The notes: generated by a model not told the origin, from the letters alone. 64,000 nucleotides of DNA from Agarivorans gilvus (GCF_001420915.1 NZ_CP013021.1:2635001-2699000); one strand, 5' to 3'. Shown: positions 14,841 to 24,857, counted from the stretch's first letter. Made by a program: numbers and translations.

Positions 14841-16202
14841 ATGAACACACAGAAACCCAAACTACGCTTTTGGCAAATCTGGAACATGAGTTTCGGATTC
14901 CTAGGCATTCAATTTGGCTTTGGCTTACAGAACGCCAACGTTAGTCGTATTTTCGAAACCCTTGGTGCCAGCATCGACCAAATTCCTATTTTATGGCTGG
15001 CTGCGCCAGTGACCGGTTTATTAATTCAACCGATTATTGGTTACATGAGTGACCGCACTTGGAATGGTTTAGGTCGTCGTCGCCCTTACTTCCTAACGGG
15101 TGCAGTACTGTCTTCGCTAGCACTACTAGTAATGCCTAACTCACCTCACTTGTGGGTAGCTGCGGGTATGTTGTGGATTTTAGATGCCTCTATCAACGTA
15201 TCTATGGAACCCTTCCGCGCCTTAGTTGCCGACAACTTACCATCGGAGCAACGCACTCAAGGTTTTGCCGTGCAAACCTTCTTCATTGGTGTAGGTTCGG
15301 TTATCGCTTCGGCCATGCCTTACATGCTTAGCAATTGGTTTGGCATTGCTAACACCGCGCCCGAAGGAGTGATTCCACCTTCGGTTAAGATTTCTTTTTA
15401 CGCCGGTGCTATCGTATTTTTTGGCGCAGTATTATGGACGGTACTACGCACTAAAGAATACAGCCCAGAAGAAATGGCAGGTTTTGAAAGCGATGAACCA
15501 GAGCAAGAAACTGGTAACGGCTTAGCCAGTGTATGGCAAGACGTAAAACAAATGCCAAAAACCATGCGCCAACTGGCTGTGGTGCAATTCTTCTCTTGGT
15601 TTGCCCTATTCGCTATGTGGATCTACACCACTTCGGCGGTAACTAGCAGTGTTTACGGCACCAGTGATGCCTCTTCAGCCCTGTATAACGAAGGTGCTGA
15701 CTGGGTAGGTTTATGTTTTGCCATGTATAACGGGGTTAGCGCCCTAGCGGCCTTTGCGCTACCTTGGCTAGCTGCTCGCACCAGCCGTAAAGTGGTTCAT
15801 GCGCTTTGTTTAACCATTGGTGGTATTAGCCTGGCGGGCATGAACTTTATTAGCGACCCTAAATTGTTAATGATTAACATGGTCGGCATTGGCTTCGCCT
15901 GGGCCAGCATACTATGTATGCCTTACGCCATTTTAGCGGGCTCGTTGCCAAGCAAAAAAATGGGCTTCTTCATGGGCGTATTTAACTTCTTCATCGTTAT
16001 CCCACAAATTTTAGCGGCCGGTATCTTAGGTTACGTGACCCGTGAATTCTTCGGTGGTGACTCAATGATGGCACTAATGCTAGGTGGTGCGTCAATGGTG
16101 GTAGCGGCGGTAATTACCCTTAGCGTAACCGACCGAGATGACCCACAATTAAGCGACGATAAAGAGCAATCTATTAACCTGTCTGCGGCGCAAGGCGCTT
16201 AA
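14841..16202 (+). CDS. MFS sugar permease (maltose/sucrose-type, SLC45-like)
   Basis: 453 residues from ATG 14841 with AGGTAAG 4 nt upstream; the longer frame back to 14796 adds an unlikely N terminus. Twelve membrane segments are expected. The loop motif SDRTWNGLGRRRPYFLTGA after helix 2 is characteristic of proton-coupled disaccharide permeases of the SLC45/MalT/SuxC group. The conserved LVADNLPSEQRTQGFA block supports this. It is transcribed divergently from the DeoR-glmS operon. The exact sugar is unknown; no hydrolase or sugar-specific regulator is adjacent. Confidence 0.85.
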   Translation: MNTQKPKLRFWQIWNMSFGFLGIQFGFGLQNANVSRIFETLGASIDQIPILWLAAPVTGLLIQPIIGYMSDRTWNGLGRRRPYFLTGAVLSSLALLVMPNSPHLWVAAGMLWILDASINVSMEPFRALVADNLPSEQRTQGFAVQTFFIGVGSVIASAMPYMLSNWFGIANTAPEGVIPPSVKISFYAGAIVFFGAVLWTVLRTKEYSPEEMAGFESDEPEQETGNGLASVWQDVKQMPKTMRQLAVVQFFSWFALFAMWIYTTSAVTSSVYGTSDASSALYNEGADWVGLCFAMYNGVSALAAFALPWLAARTSRKVVHALCLTIGGISLAGMNFISDPKLLMINMVGIGFAWASILCMPYAILAGSLPSKKMGFFMGVFNFFIVIPQILAAGILGYVTREFFGGDSMMALMLGGASMVVAAVITLSVTDRDDPQLSDDKEQSINLSAAQGA

Positions 16203-16314
16203 TATCCCAAGGGGCTTGAGCTTTGGCTCGGCCCCAATTGGCTACACTGTTTAGCGATCCTTCTGCCCCTTTACTGCGTATTTATAGTTGAGCCTTTAAT
16301 AGAGGAGTCAGCTG

Positions 16315-16497
16315 ATGAGTCGCCACATCTATCAAGCCGGTCGGCGTTGCCTGTACCATCAAGGCCAAGCCTTAATTGACAATTTTAGTGAAGCCGAGGC
16401 TGTGTTTGCCAGCCATCCTTACAGCATAAGCCTTGAGCAGGATGAGCAACAGCCAGAGCTTAGTGAGCTAGAGACCAAGCTTTTTGAAGATCACTAA
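16315..16497 (+). CDS. Small unknown acidic protein
   Basis: 60 residues, MSRHIYQAGRRCLYHQG... with an acidic C-terminal half. A good ribosome site (GAGGAG, 7 nt before ATG) and a strong terminator right after the stop support a real gene. No family is recognised. It stands alone between the permease and a convergent gene. Confidence 0.6.
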   Translation: MSRHIYQAGRRCLYHQGQALIDNFSEAEAVFASHPYSISLEQDEQQPELSELETKLFEDH

Positions 16498-16515
16498 GAC
16501 CTTGGTTTAAATAGC

Positions 16516-16543
16516 AAAAAGCCGAGTCTTACTCGGCTTTTTT
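16516..16543. terminator. Bidirectional rho-independent terminator
   Basis: GCCGAGT-CTT-ACTCGGC, flanked by five As and six Ts. It serves the small upstream gene on the plus strand and probably the convergent YehS-like gene on the minus strand. Confidence 0.85.
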
Positions 16544-16568
16544 ATATTAATAAGCAACTAAGACTGGC

Positions 16569-17066
16569 TTACTCTTCGTCCCAACTAAAATCGGCCGCTT
16601 GCTCAGGATTAGGCCGGTATTTTAACTGTAAGCCATGTAAAAAATTACGCATCACTTGGTCTTTGCATAAACGAAAGTGTTTATGTTCAGCTTTACGAAA
16701 AAATGCACTCAGCTCATGCTTACTTAATTGAAAACCAGTCAGGCCTAGAATCTCTAGCATATCTTCGGCTTTAAGATTTAAGGCAATTTTTAACTTCTTT
16801 AATATGATGTTGTTATTTAAACGCTTTTCAGGCTCAGCTTGAGGGCCTTCGCGCTTGCCTCGTTTTTCATTAATAAAACCATTAAGAAATATCGCTAAAG
16901 TACGATCGTTTAAATTACGGTAGGCCGAGTCGTCGTCTCTCTTCAACCAGTCACTCACTTCGGCGCGGCTCACCTTTAAATCCGCTTGAGCAAAAATGCC
17001 AATCATCTTGTTATCGTTCAAATCAAAACAATAGCGAAGACGTCGAAGAATATCGTTGTTAGTCAT
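16569..17066 (-). CDS. DUF1456 (YehS-like) protein
   Basis: 165 residues from ATG 17066 (the open frame extends to 17099). It contains two copies of the ~65-residue DUF1456 repeat: MTNNDILRRLRYCFDLNDNKMIGIF...LSDWL-type and NNNIILKKLKIALNLKAEDMLEIL...LSKHELSAFFRK. E. coli YehS has the same double repeat. It is cytoplasmic with unknown function. It is monocistronic, convergent with the small gene on its left. Confidence 0.85.
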   Translation of the reverse strand: MTNNDILRRLRYCFDLNDNKMIGIFAQADLKVSRAEVSDWLKRDDDSAYRNLNDRTLAIFLNGFINEKRGKREGPQAEPEKRLNNNIILKKLKIALNLKAEDMLEILGLTGFQLSKHELSAFFRKAEHKHFRLCKDQVMRNFLHGLQLKYRPNPEQAADFSWDEE

Positions 17067-17212
17067 GAAAGTTCCTGAATCAAATAAAACGCTAAGCACA
17101 TTGGCTTAAAAACCAGCAGGATTTTACGCCATTGCGCCACAACTAGATAGCAAGATTAAGCGATATTCCAATTAGCCTAGTTGAAAGCACAGTTAAAGTG
17201 GTAATTCAGCGC

Positions 17213-17239
17213 AAAAAAAACGGCCTTAAAAGGCCGTTT
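17213..17239 (-). terminator. Rho-independent terminator of the lipoprotein gene
   Basis: AAACGGCC-TTAAAA-GGCCGTTT, followed on the minus strand by a run of eight Ts, 22 nt after the lipoprotein stop. Confidence 0.85.
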
Positions 17240-17261
17240 GATTAACCTAAACTAAGATTAT

Positions 17262-19985
17262 TTAAAGCGCAGGCACGTCGTCTATAGCAACAAGAGTGCG
17301 CACGTCGCTCCAAATTTCACCTTCATCGGCACTCATGTAGTCAAAGTCAGTAGCCCAATTACTTTGCTGAGCAAAGATCTTCAAGCTAAATTCGACACCA
17401 TTACTTGCAACAATGGTATTGGTTTCTTCGATATCTACCGCACCACTACCATCATCAAAAGTAGCACGTAGTTTTAACTCACCGGCTTCGGTTACCTGCC
17501 ATATCATGTCAATGCTTAACTGTTCATGGATGATACGAACTTCGCCTTCATACCAACCCGCTTCACTGCTGGCTACATCACTGAACAAGTAGTATTCCTC
17601 TTCCTGTTCTTCTTCGTAGCTGGCTTTTAAAGCCGTGCCTTTTAAGCGCTCAGCATCAAACTTGGCTACTCGACCAGCAATTGGCATTTGACACTCAGTC
17701 ACCGCTGCTTGGTAATTGGCCAAAACTTTTTCGGTACCTTCTACAGGGACTTCGTTGGCGTCGTCCCAGTCGGAATCACCAGTTCCACAGCTATAGATGG
17801 CAGCACGATCAGTAAACCAGCCCTTGAAATACCAAGCTTCTGCGAGTTCAGAGTCCTGAGTAAATACAGCAACCGTTAGTAACTCATCTTGATTTTCAAG
17901 ATCTTCAGCTGCAACAAAAGTTAATAAGTCGTAAGAGTCATCGGCAAACTCAACTTTGATGAAACCTTCGTCGGTTACGCTGTAGGTCACACCGTCAAGC
18001 AATACACCCGCGCGGTAGTAATCTACACTGCCATCCTCATTGAAGTCATAGGCACGAGTCGTTCCATCACTACCAGCTATTCTGACTAAGCGCCCATCGT
18101 AGAAATCGCTAATACCATCACTGGCAGACAAGTAGGCACAGCTGGCAAAGAAGTCTTTATACTGTTGCTCACTAAAGTCAGTAGCTAAACCCTCTAAATC
18201 ACAGCTTTCACGGTGCAGCGCATCGCCCATGTCTTCAATAGCTTGTTGGTTAAACAAGTAGAAGTTTTCGGTACCCGCCATTTCTACATTACCGCGGCGA
18301 ACCAATCCTTCCGCCACGGTGAAGAAGATTTCTAAATCATCACTTTCTGCACCATAAGCCACTAAAGCCAAAGGTAAGCTCACCCGCACTATTTCTTGAC
18401 CGCTCACCGTTTGCGTTTGCCAAGTCGTGCTGAAGCTCAGTTTTTCAGTTGTTTGATCGTTATGGAAAATCTTGTAGAAATTCACGGTATTGGCATCGTC
18501 TTGCACAAACTCAGCCAATACACTGGTATTGCCTGCCTGAGTCGGTGTCATCCAGATGCCCTGCATGGCGTAGTCATTCTCTTCTGCTGCTTGCTCAGAG
18601 AATAACGCGTCTAGGCTGGTTGGTGCCGCTTCTTCAGCGCCGCCGCCCATATTGCGGTAAATGCGGTTACAGAATTCACCCTCTTGTTCACAATCCCAGT
18701 TGTAAATCCGGTAGCGATCTTCAGCTGCGGTTTCTGAGCCCAAGTAAGCTTGCGCACCCTCACTAAACATGGCGTTAGCCGGAATATACGGCACCAAGTC
18801 ACTCGCATCTTCGGTGGCGGCAAAAGCGCGAATCGAAGCACCAGCTAAATCAACTTGTTTTAAGCTAATTGTGCGGTCTAGGCTGGCATCGCTATGCAAG
18901 CCGATATTGGTCATGGTGGCACTGCTTGCGTCAGCACTGCGGAATAGCGGCATATCGTAGTCGGCTAACCAACCTTCGCTACCCAACACCCAACGGTCAA
19001 CTTCATACCCAGTGGTATCGGCAGTTGCAATAGTTTGCGCATACTCTTCATCAGCCATAGTTAAATCTAAGGCTTCACCACCTTTCACATCCCAGATGTA
19101 GAGCGATTCTGAAGTAGTCACACCATCAAAACTAATATTGCCCGTTTCAAATTCTAGGTAATCATTTTCTGAATAGGAGTTAACCCACCAAAAGCCTTGC
19201 TGTAGTAGCTCTGCCACGTTGCTATCGGCGGCGCCGGTTTCGGTTTCGATACGGTCAACCACATTATCGGCTAGCTCTTGAACTGCAGGATCTTCCAAAA
19301 TATCTTCTAAGGTGAAGTCGTTACCTGAATCTAATATCGCTTGCTCGATTTGCTCACGTACTTCTTCAATCACACTGCTCACCAACTGCTGAGCCACACT
19401 CACATCACTGGCGACTTCGTTACCAGATGGCACCGCTGAAGCAAAGTCTCCCCAGTCACTGCCCGAAGTACTGGCCGCTGCAATTTGCTCAACTACTGCG
19501 CGATAAGCTGCAGTAGAGCTTAAGTCCACCTGAAACGCTTCAGAAGTCGTTGGAGCGAAAATGTTATCGCTAGGCAGAGGCTGGTTAAGTTGCACCGCTG
19601 GCGTGCCATCTAAATCAACCAGAATCACACAGTCTAAACGTACACCACCAGGTAAGGTGATCACGTAAGAACCGTCTGGTTCTTGTGACCATTGCTCGTC
19701 AGTTAATTCTACGTTTTCAATCACATTACCGTCGGCATCGATGATCGCCACGGCAAAGTTATCTTTAGTTAAACTATCTACCGGATCGGCATAAGCTTGC
19801 GTGAACAAGCTAATACCTTGAATTTGCGTGGTAATTAAACTTGGTGGAGCATCAACACTAATCGCAAAGGAAGTGCTGGTGGTCTCCTCCGGAGGAGTTG
19901 TACCGCCGTTATTATCATCACTAGAGCCACATGCACTAAGCAGGCTGGCCGAGCATATAACAGCTAAGGCGCTGAGTTTTCTCAT
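17262..19985 (-). CDS. Large secreted lipoprotein of unknown function
   Basis: 907 residues. A lipoprotein signal peptide (MRKLSALAVICSASLLSAC, lipobox LSAC, Cys19) is followed by a low-complexity linker (GSSDDNNGGTTPPEETTS). Acidic throughout and rich in beta-type sequence. Four or more cysteines occur in the C-terminal half (for example CDQEGEFC-like and CSVDGLATDF-like spacing). I recognise no catalytic motif. It is probably attached to the outer membrane. Such large acidic lipoproteins are common in marine Alteromonadales and poorly characterised. Monocistronic with its own terminator. Confidence 0.75.
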   Translation of the reverse strand: MRKLSALAVICSASLLSACGSSDDNNGGTTPPEETTSTSFAISVDAPPSLITTQIQGISLFTQAYADPVDSLTKDNFAVAIIDADGNVIENVELTDEQWSQEPDGSYVITLPGGVRLDCVILVDLDGTPAVQLNQPLPSDNIFAPTTSEAFQVDLSSTAAYRAVVEQIAAASTSGSDWGDFASAVPSGNEVASDVSVAQQLVSSVIEEVREQIEQAILDSGNDFTLEDILEDPAVQELADNVVDRIETETGAADSNVAELLQQGFWWVNSYSENDYLEFETGNISFDGVTTSESLYIWDVKGGEALDLTMADEEYAQTIATADTTGYEVDRWVLGSEGWLADYDMPLFRSADASSATMTNIGLHSDASLDRTISLKQVDLAGASIRAFAATEDASDLVPYIPANAMFSEGAQAYLGSETAAEDRYRIYNWDCEQEGEFCNRIYRNMGGGAEEAAPTSLDALFSEQAAEENDYAMQGIWMTPTQAGNTSVLAEFVQDDANTVNFYKIFHNDQTTEKLSFSTTWQTQTVSGQEIVRVSLPLALVAYGAESDDLEIFFTVAEGLVRRGNVEMAGTENFYLFNQQAIEDMGDALHRESCDLEGLATDFSEQQYKDFFASCAYLSASDGISDFYDGRLVRIAGSDGTTRAYDFNEDGSVDYYRAGVLLDGVTYSVTDEGFIKVEFADDSYDLLTFVAAEDLENQDELLTVAVFTQDSELAEAWYFKGWFTDRAAIYSCGTGDSDWDDANEVPVEGTEKVLANYQAAVTECQMPIAGRVAKFDAERLKGTALKASYEEEQEEEYYLFSDVASSEAGWYEGEVRIIHEQLSIDMIWQVTEAGELKLRATFDDGSGAVDIEETNTIVASNGVEFSLKIFAQQSNWATDFDYMSADEGEIWSDVRTLVAIDDVPAL

Positions 19986-20218
19986 TGTTAATATCCCTAT
20001 TTACCAGGTTAGTTGTATTAGCGGTGAATCACCGAGACAGAGGCGATACTACTTACCTCCTTGTAATGCGTAGCATTATTGCGGGGATTTGTTACAAATA
20101 GATATAAAAAGCAACAAAACCAACACTAAAAGCAAACATAATATCAAATGTCAATTTACGCAAGACGAACAAACAAGCAACAAGTAAGATGTATGAATAA
20201 TCAACAAAAACTGTTTAT

Positions 20219-21211
20219 TTATTCAACAAAATCAGCTTTGTTTTGAATGTTTTCAGGTAGGGAAATGTTGTAGTGTTTTAATTGACTACGGCTAAACAAA
20301 TAGCGGCCTTTTTCGGCGGTTATAGGGCCAAGAGTACGTGGTACGGCCCCAGTAGATAAGATGGTATGGGCCATTTCGGCGGCAATTTTTCCTTGCTCGT
20401 AACCCACCATCACCAAGCCGCCAATAGTTTTATTAGGGCCAACAGCAAAGTCCCAAAAACCGTAAGGTGCCAACGGGGTGTGGCTTACCGACCAACTAAT
20501 CACTTGCTCTGAATCCACATTTCGCTGTGCCTCATCGGTGAGCGATTGATAAAGAATAAATGCAATAGCATCAAAACCTTCAGCCTTGGCATTTAACACG
20601 GTTTGTTGCCAGGTTCGCCAATCGTTAATCAGCCTGAGTTCCACTTCTACACCGGATATCAACTGCTGGGTTCGGTGGTTAAAAACATCACTCAAAATAT
20701 ATTGGGAGGTAGTGCTGTTATCTGACAATACCAGTATACGTTTGAGCTGCAGCTGGCTAATTTGCTGAATAATGGTGATAGAGCGTTTTATCAGCGGCCG
20801 CTCCAGTACCCCGGTAATATTAAAGCGCTGATGCACATGATAATGGCGAGGATTGTTATTCACCCCTAAATACACCACCGGCACAGTGGTTTCAGCAAAG
20901 CGGCGGCCCAAATACTTAAGTGCATTATCGTCGCCTAATATAACTAAATCGGGTTGAATACTTAGATAGTGCTGCCAAGCCAATTCTGCTCGGTTGGCGT
21001 GTTCGGCTGGCGGCAAGCGCTTAGTGTCCATTTCAAAGTAACTGAGTTGATAATGCTCATTCAGCACCTCTTCTATACCTTGAATATAGCTTTGATCCCA
21101 AGCGAAGCTCTGATGATAGCTTTCTATCACCAGAATTTTTGCTTGTGCGACTGCTAACATCGGCCAAAGCCACACTAATAGCAAACCGCATGCCCGCATC
21201 AAAATTATCAC
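20219..21211 (-). CDS. Periplasmic ABC-type substrate-binding protein (orphan)
   Basis: 330 residues. Signal peptide about 1-22 (LLLVWLWPMLAVAQA), then a two-lobed periplasmic binding fold: AKILVIESYHQSFAWDQSYIQGIEEVL, PDLVILGDDNALKYLG, VPVVYLGVNNNPR, RILVLSDNSTTSQ. It resembles COG2984-type binding proteins and the sensor domains related to them. No permease or ATPase lies beside it, so it may act with a distant transporter or as a ligand sensor. Ligand unknown. Confidence 0.75.
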   Translation of the reverse strand: MIILMRACGLLLVWLWPMLAVAQAKILVIESYHQSFAWDQSYIQGIEEVLNEHYQLSYFEMDTKRLPPAEHANRAELAWQHYLSIQPDLVILGDDNALKYLGRRFAETTVPVVYLGVNNNPRHYHVHQRFNITGVLERPLIKRSITIIQQISQLQLKRILVLSDNSTTSQYILSDVFNHRTQQLISGVEVELRLINDWRTWQQTVLNAKAEGFDAIAFILYQSLTDEAQRNVDSEQVISWSVSHTPLAPYGFWDFAVGPNKTIGGLVMVGYEQGKIAAEMAHTILSTGAVPRTLGPITAEKGRYLFSRSQLKHYNISLPENIQNKADFVE

Positions 21212-21288
21212 TAAGCACCTAATTTATATAAAGTAAATCCAGTATAGCTGGAGTATATATAAAATGCTGAGCAATTATTAACTAACTA

Positions 21289-22266
21289 TCAAAGCTGCGC
21301 CCGCTGATGGGGCTTATCTAAGTCCAAAATCGGCCCTAGCGGTACCACTCCGGTAGGGTTGATCATAGTATGGCTTTGATAATAGTGGCCTTTAATATGG
21401 TCAAAATGAATGGTCTCGGCAATGCCTTCTATTTGGTAAAGCTCACGCAAATAACCATAAAGATTGGGGTAGTCAACAATGCGCTTTAGGTTGCACTTAA
21501 AGTGACCCACGTATACCGCATCAAAACGAATCAAGGTAGTAAACAAACGCCAATCGGCCTCGGTTAGCTGCTCACCCATTAAATAACGCTGGCTAGCAAG
21601 GCGTTGCTCCAGCTCATCTAAGGTAGCAAACAAGGGATGCAGTGCTTCCTCGTAAGCTTGCTGGGTGGTGGCAAAACCGGCTTTATACACCCCATTGTTT
21701 ACCGTGTCGTAAATCTGCTGGTTAAGCGTATCTATTTGCTCACGCAGGGCTTGTGGATAATAGTCACCACTGTTGGCGCCTAGGCCATCAAAAGCCGAGT
21801 TAAACATGCGAATAATGTCGGCTGATTCATTGGATACAATGGTTTGTTGCTGTTTATCCCATAATACTGGCACAGTCACTCGCCCTGAGTAATTGGCATC
21901 GGCGGCGGTATATATTTGATGCAAAAAATCAGCCTGATGAATCGGGTCGGCCACTACCCCTGCACCCTTAGCAAAGGTCCAGCCATTTTCGGCCATTAGC
22001 CAATGCACTACCGAGAAATCGACCATCTCTTCTAAGCCTTTCAGCTTACGAAAAATCATGGTGCGGTTAGCCCATGGACAGGCATGGGAAACATACAGAT
22101 GATAACGGCCCGCTTCGGCTTTAAAGCCGGCTTCACCACTAGGCCCAGCACTACCGTCGGCCGTCACCCAATTGCGAAATTGCGACTCGCTGCGCTCGAA
22201 GCGTCCCTGATTTTTATCGGTGTCGTACCATTTGTCGTGCCATTTCCCGTCTACTAATAAACCCAT
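21289..22266 (-). CDS. yqjG: Glutathionyl-hydroquinone reductase (YqjG-like)
   Basis: 325 residues. Thioredoxin-fold N-terminal half with the catalytic CPWA motif (YVSHACPWANRTMIFRKLKGL), then a GST C-terminal helical domain (YLMGEQLTEADWRLFTTLIRFD). Members reduce glutathionyl-hydroquinones to hydroquinones. Downstream of pirin and DoxX genes in the same direction, it forms a redox/quinone-stress set that mirrors the E. coli yqjF-yqjG and yhaK genes. Confidence 0.92.
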   Translation of the reverse strand: MGLLVDGKWHDKWYDTDKNQGRFERSESQFRNWVTADGSAGPSGEAGFKAEAGRYHLYVSHACPWANRTMIFRKLKGLEEMVDFSVVHWLMAENGWTFAKGAGVVADPIHQADFLHQIYTAADANYSGRVTVPVLWDKQQQTIVSNESADIIRMFNSAFDGLGANSGDYYPQALREQIDTLNQQIYDTVNNGVYKAGFATTQQAYEEALHPLFATLDELEQRLASQRYLMGEQLTEADWRLFTTLIRFDAVYVGHFKCNLKRIVDYPNLYGYLRELYQIEGIAETIHFDHIKGHYYQSHTMINPTGVVPLGPILDLDKPHQRAQL

Positions 22267-22370
22267 GTGCTTGCTCCTAATGTGTATTACCGAATAATTT
22301 CTAGTTGTGAAAATTTAAAACAATGCACTGCCACGAAGGCAGTGCCAAACTTAAGCAGGGAGCGACCCGC

Positions 22371-23204
22371 TTAAAAACGATTGTTTTGAAAGTCATCGAA
22401 GGCTTGCAGCACTTCTTCGCGAGTATTCATCACAAAGGGGCCTCCCCATGCAATCGGCTCGTTAATCGGCTGACCACTAATCACCAGTACTCGGCTAGCC
22501 TCAGTACTTTGTAAGCGTAGCTGCTCGCCCGTGCTCAAGACCCCCAGCTGATAAGCCTTCAGGACTTGCTGGCCGATACTTGGCTCACCTTCAATTACAT
22601 AGACAAATGCTTGATCGTTAGCCGGTAAAGTTAAGTTCAAATCAGCGCCCGCAACTAAACTTATGTCCAAATAACTGGCTGGGGTGTATTGGGTTTGCAC
22701 CGCTCCTTGCAAGCCATTTTCCAGTTGCCCGGCAATCACTCGAATCAAGTTACCCTGCTGATCGCGACGTTGCGGGATCTGCTCGGCGCTGAGCTCTTGG
22801 TAACCGGGAGCCGACATCTTATGTTCGGCGGCCAAATTCACCCACAACTGAAAGCCTTTCAGCAAACCGTCTTGCTGCTCGGGCATTTCGGAATGAATCA
22901 CGCCACGTCCAGCATTCATCCACTGCACTCCGCCTGCTTCTATCACGCTTTCGTGGCCGGCATTGTCTTTATGGCGCATTCGCCCATTCAAAATATAGGT
23001 AACCGTTTGAAAGCCACGGTGAGGATGTTCGGGAAAGCCCGCCAAATAATCATCGGGCTTATCCGACTCAAAACAATCCAACATTAAAAAAGGATCGAGG
23101 TGGGCGAGCTGCGCATTACCCAACATGCGAGTTAACTTTACCCCTGCACCATCGCTGGTGGCTTGCCCCGCCACAACTTTTTCGATTTGTCTAAAATTAT
23201 TCAC
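22371..23204 (-). CDS. Pirin-family protein (YhaK-like)
   Basis: 277 residues, bicupin. The N-terminal cupin carries the metal ligands in EHPHRGFQTVTYILNG and GVIHSEMPEQQ; the C-terminal cupin ends in GGPFVMNTREEVLQAFDDF. Pirins of this type include quercetin 2,3-dioxygenases and YhaK, a redox-sensing marker protein in E. coli. It sits 9 bp downstream of the DoxX gene, almost certainly co-transcribed. Confidence 0.9.
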   Translation of the reverse strand: MNNFRQIEKVVAGQATSDGAGVKLTRMLGNAQLAHLDPFLMLDCFESDKPDDYLAGFPEHPHRGFQTVTYILNGRMRHKDNAGHESVIEAGGVQWMNAGRGVIHSEMPEQQDGLLKGFQLWVNLAAEHKMSAPGYQELSAEQIPQRRDQQGNLIRVIAGQLENGLQGAVQTQYTPASYLDISLVAGADLNLTLPANDQAFVYVIEGEPSIGQQVLKAYQLGVLSTGEQLRLQSTEASRVLVISGQPINEPIAWGGPFVMNTREEVLQAFDDFQNNRF

Positions 23205-23213
23205 AATACTCTC

Positions 23214-23597
23214 CTAGGCGTTACGTTGATCTAAAGAATAACGACCCGCTCCATGCGCCACTAACAGTAGGAAACCACCCGCTATGGCGATGTTTTTCAT
23301 CAACATAATCATCTGTATTTGGTCGTCGGGATTAAAGTGGAACAACAGTCCAGAGACCAAACTAAAGCCTGCCAGTAAAAATGCCACGATGCGGGTTTGC
23401 CAACCCAATACAATGGCAATACCCCCCAATAACTCTAGGGCAATCACCAAGGGGAGTAGCATGCCCGGAACCCCCATGGCTTCCATATAGGCTTGGGTAC
23501 CGGCATAACCGCCAATTTTGCCGTAACCCGATACAATGAAGATCAAGGCTAAAAATAGTCGTGCCAGAGCTTGGCTGACATCTTTAAGTGCGTTCAT
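23214..23597 (-). CDS. DoxX-family membrane protein (YqjF-like)
   Basis: 127 residues from ATG 23597, which has GGAG 9 nt upstream; the frame could start 5 codons earlier at a TTG. Four membrane helices and the DoxX opening LARLFLALIFIVSGYGKIGGY. In E. coli the homologue yqjF is induced by nitroaromatics and aromatic catabolites through the LysR regulator YhaJ. Here a LysR gene is divergent right next to it. Confidence 0.85.
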   Translation of the reverse strand: MNALKDVSQALARLFLALIFIVSGYGKIGGYAGTQAYMEAMGVPGMLLPLVIALELLGGIAIVLGWQTRIVAFLLAGFSLVSGLLFHFNPDDQIQMIMLMKNIAIAGGFLLLVAHGAGRYSLDQRNA

Positions 23598-23733
23598 GGT
23601 GCTGTTCTCCAATAACTTAAGCGCTAATGCTTAATCACAGCTTAGTGTTGTTATTAACAATGATAAACATTAACAAAAGCAAATTATTGTTCTTATAATT
23701 GCAACAATAGATATAAGTTTGGAGTGGTAAGCG

Positions 23734-24657
23734 ATGGGACAGCTGGAAGAAATGCAAGTCTTTGTAAGAGTGGTAGAAGCAGGTAGCATTAGCCGCGCCG
23801 CCGAACAACTGGGCGTAGCCAAATCAGTAGTAAGTCGCCGGCTTAGCGCCCTCGAACAACGCTTAGGAGGCAGCTTAATGCAACGCACTACTCGCCGTTT
23901 AAGCCTGAGCGAGACCGGCCAACAATTTTACCAACGCAGCTTGGGAATCTTGGCCGAGGTGGAGCAGTTAAACCAAGATGCCCACAATCAAAAACAAACC
24001 TTAAGTGGCAGCTTACACATTGCAGTACCACTTTCCTTTGGTCTCAGCCACCTTAATTCCGCCTTTGACGCCTTTATGCGACTTCATCCCGAGCTAAAAC
24101 TAAAAATAAGCCTGTCTGATAGCCAACATAACTTGGTGGCCGAAGGGATTGATATCGCACTAAGGATTGCCGAGTTAAAAGACTCTAGCCTTAGAGCGAA
24201 AAAAATCACCCCAATTAATTTTGTGCTAGTCGCCGCGCCAAACTATTTGGCCAAACACGGTGAACCGAAACACCCACAAGATCTCAAACAGCATCAAATC
24301 CTCCACTACAGCTTAAGCCCGCCACACTGGCAACTAACCGGCCCCGATAAACAGATCCATCAGCTGCACTATCAAGCCCATGTCAGCGCCAATAATGGCG
24401 ACTTGTTACGCGATTTGGCGATTGCCGGTCATGGCATAGCTTATGCGCCCACCTTTATCGCTTGGCGAGCCATTACTACTGGTGAATTAAGCGTAGTGTT
24501 GGCTGACTATCAGCTATCACCCTTACACGCTTGGGCGGTGTACCCTAATACTCGCTACCTACCGCAGCGCAGCCGAGTGATGATTGACTTTTTGGCTCAA
24601 CGCTTTGGATTAAATCCCTACTGGGACCAAGCCCTAAGCCGCTATTTACAACGATGA
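23734..24657 (+). CDS. LysR-family regulator (YhaJ-like)
   Basis: 307 residues. N-terminal HTH (MEQLEEMQVFVRVVEAGSI-type start, SRAAEQLGVAKSVVSRRLSALEQRLG) and a C-terminal effector-binding domain (HIAVPLSFGLSHLN..., DIALRIAEL). Divergent from doxX-pirin-yqjG with a 120-bp shared promoter region, the standard layout for a LysR regulator and its targets. By analogy with E. coli YhaJ it would activate the redox-stress operon in response to quinone-like compounds. That is inference from context. Confidence 0.9.
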   Translation: MGQLEEMQVFVRVVEAGSISRAAEQLGVAKSVVSRRLSALEQRLGGSLMQRTTRRLSLSETGQQFYQRSLGILAEVEQLNQDAHNQKQTLSGSLHIAVPLSFGLSHLNSAFDAFMRLHPELKLKISLSDSQHNLVAEGIDIALRIAELKDSSLRAKKITPINFVLVAAPNYLAKHGEPKHPQDLKQHQILHYSLSPPHWQLTGPDKQIHQLHYQAHVSANNGDLLRDLAIAGHGIAYAPTFIAWRAITTGELSVVLADYQLSPLHAWAVYPNTRYLPQRSRVMIDFLAQRFGLNPYWDQALSRYLQR

Positions 24658-24857
24658 ATGAGTCAAACCGGCTAAATCACTCAGGCTTTACAAGCGGCTT
24701 CACTAAATAAAGCAAAATTACTGTATTATCAGCAAGATTTATGCTCTTCTTGCGGGTAAATAATAAGCGGTTAAGCAGCGACTTAACATCTGCACACTCG
24801 GCCTTTGGCTAAGCAACTATTCGCGATTTGATTAATTTTACAGTGAAGGAAAATATC

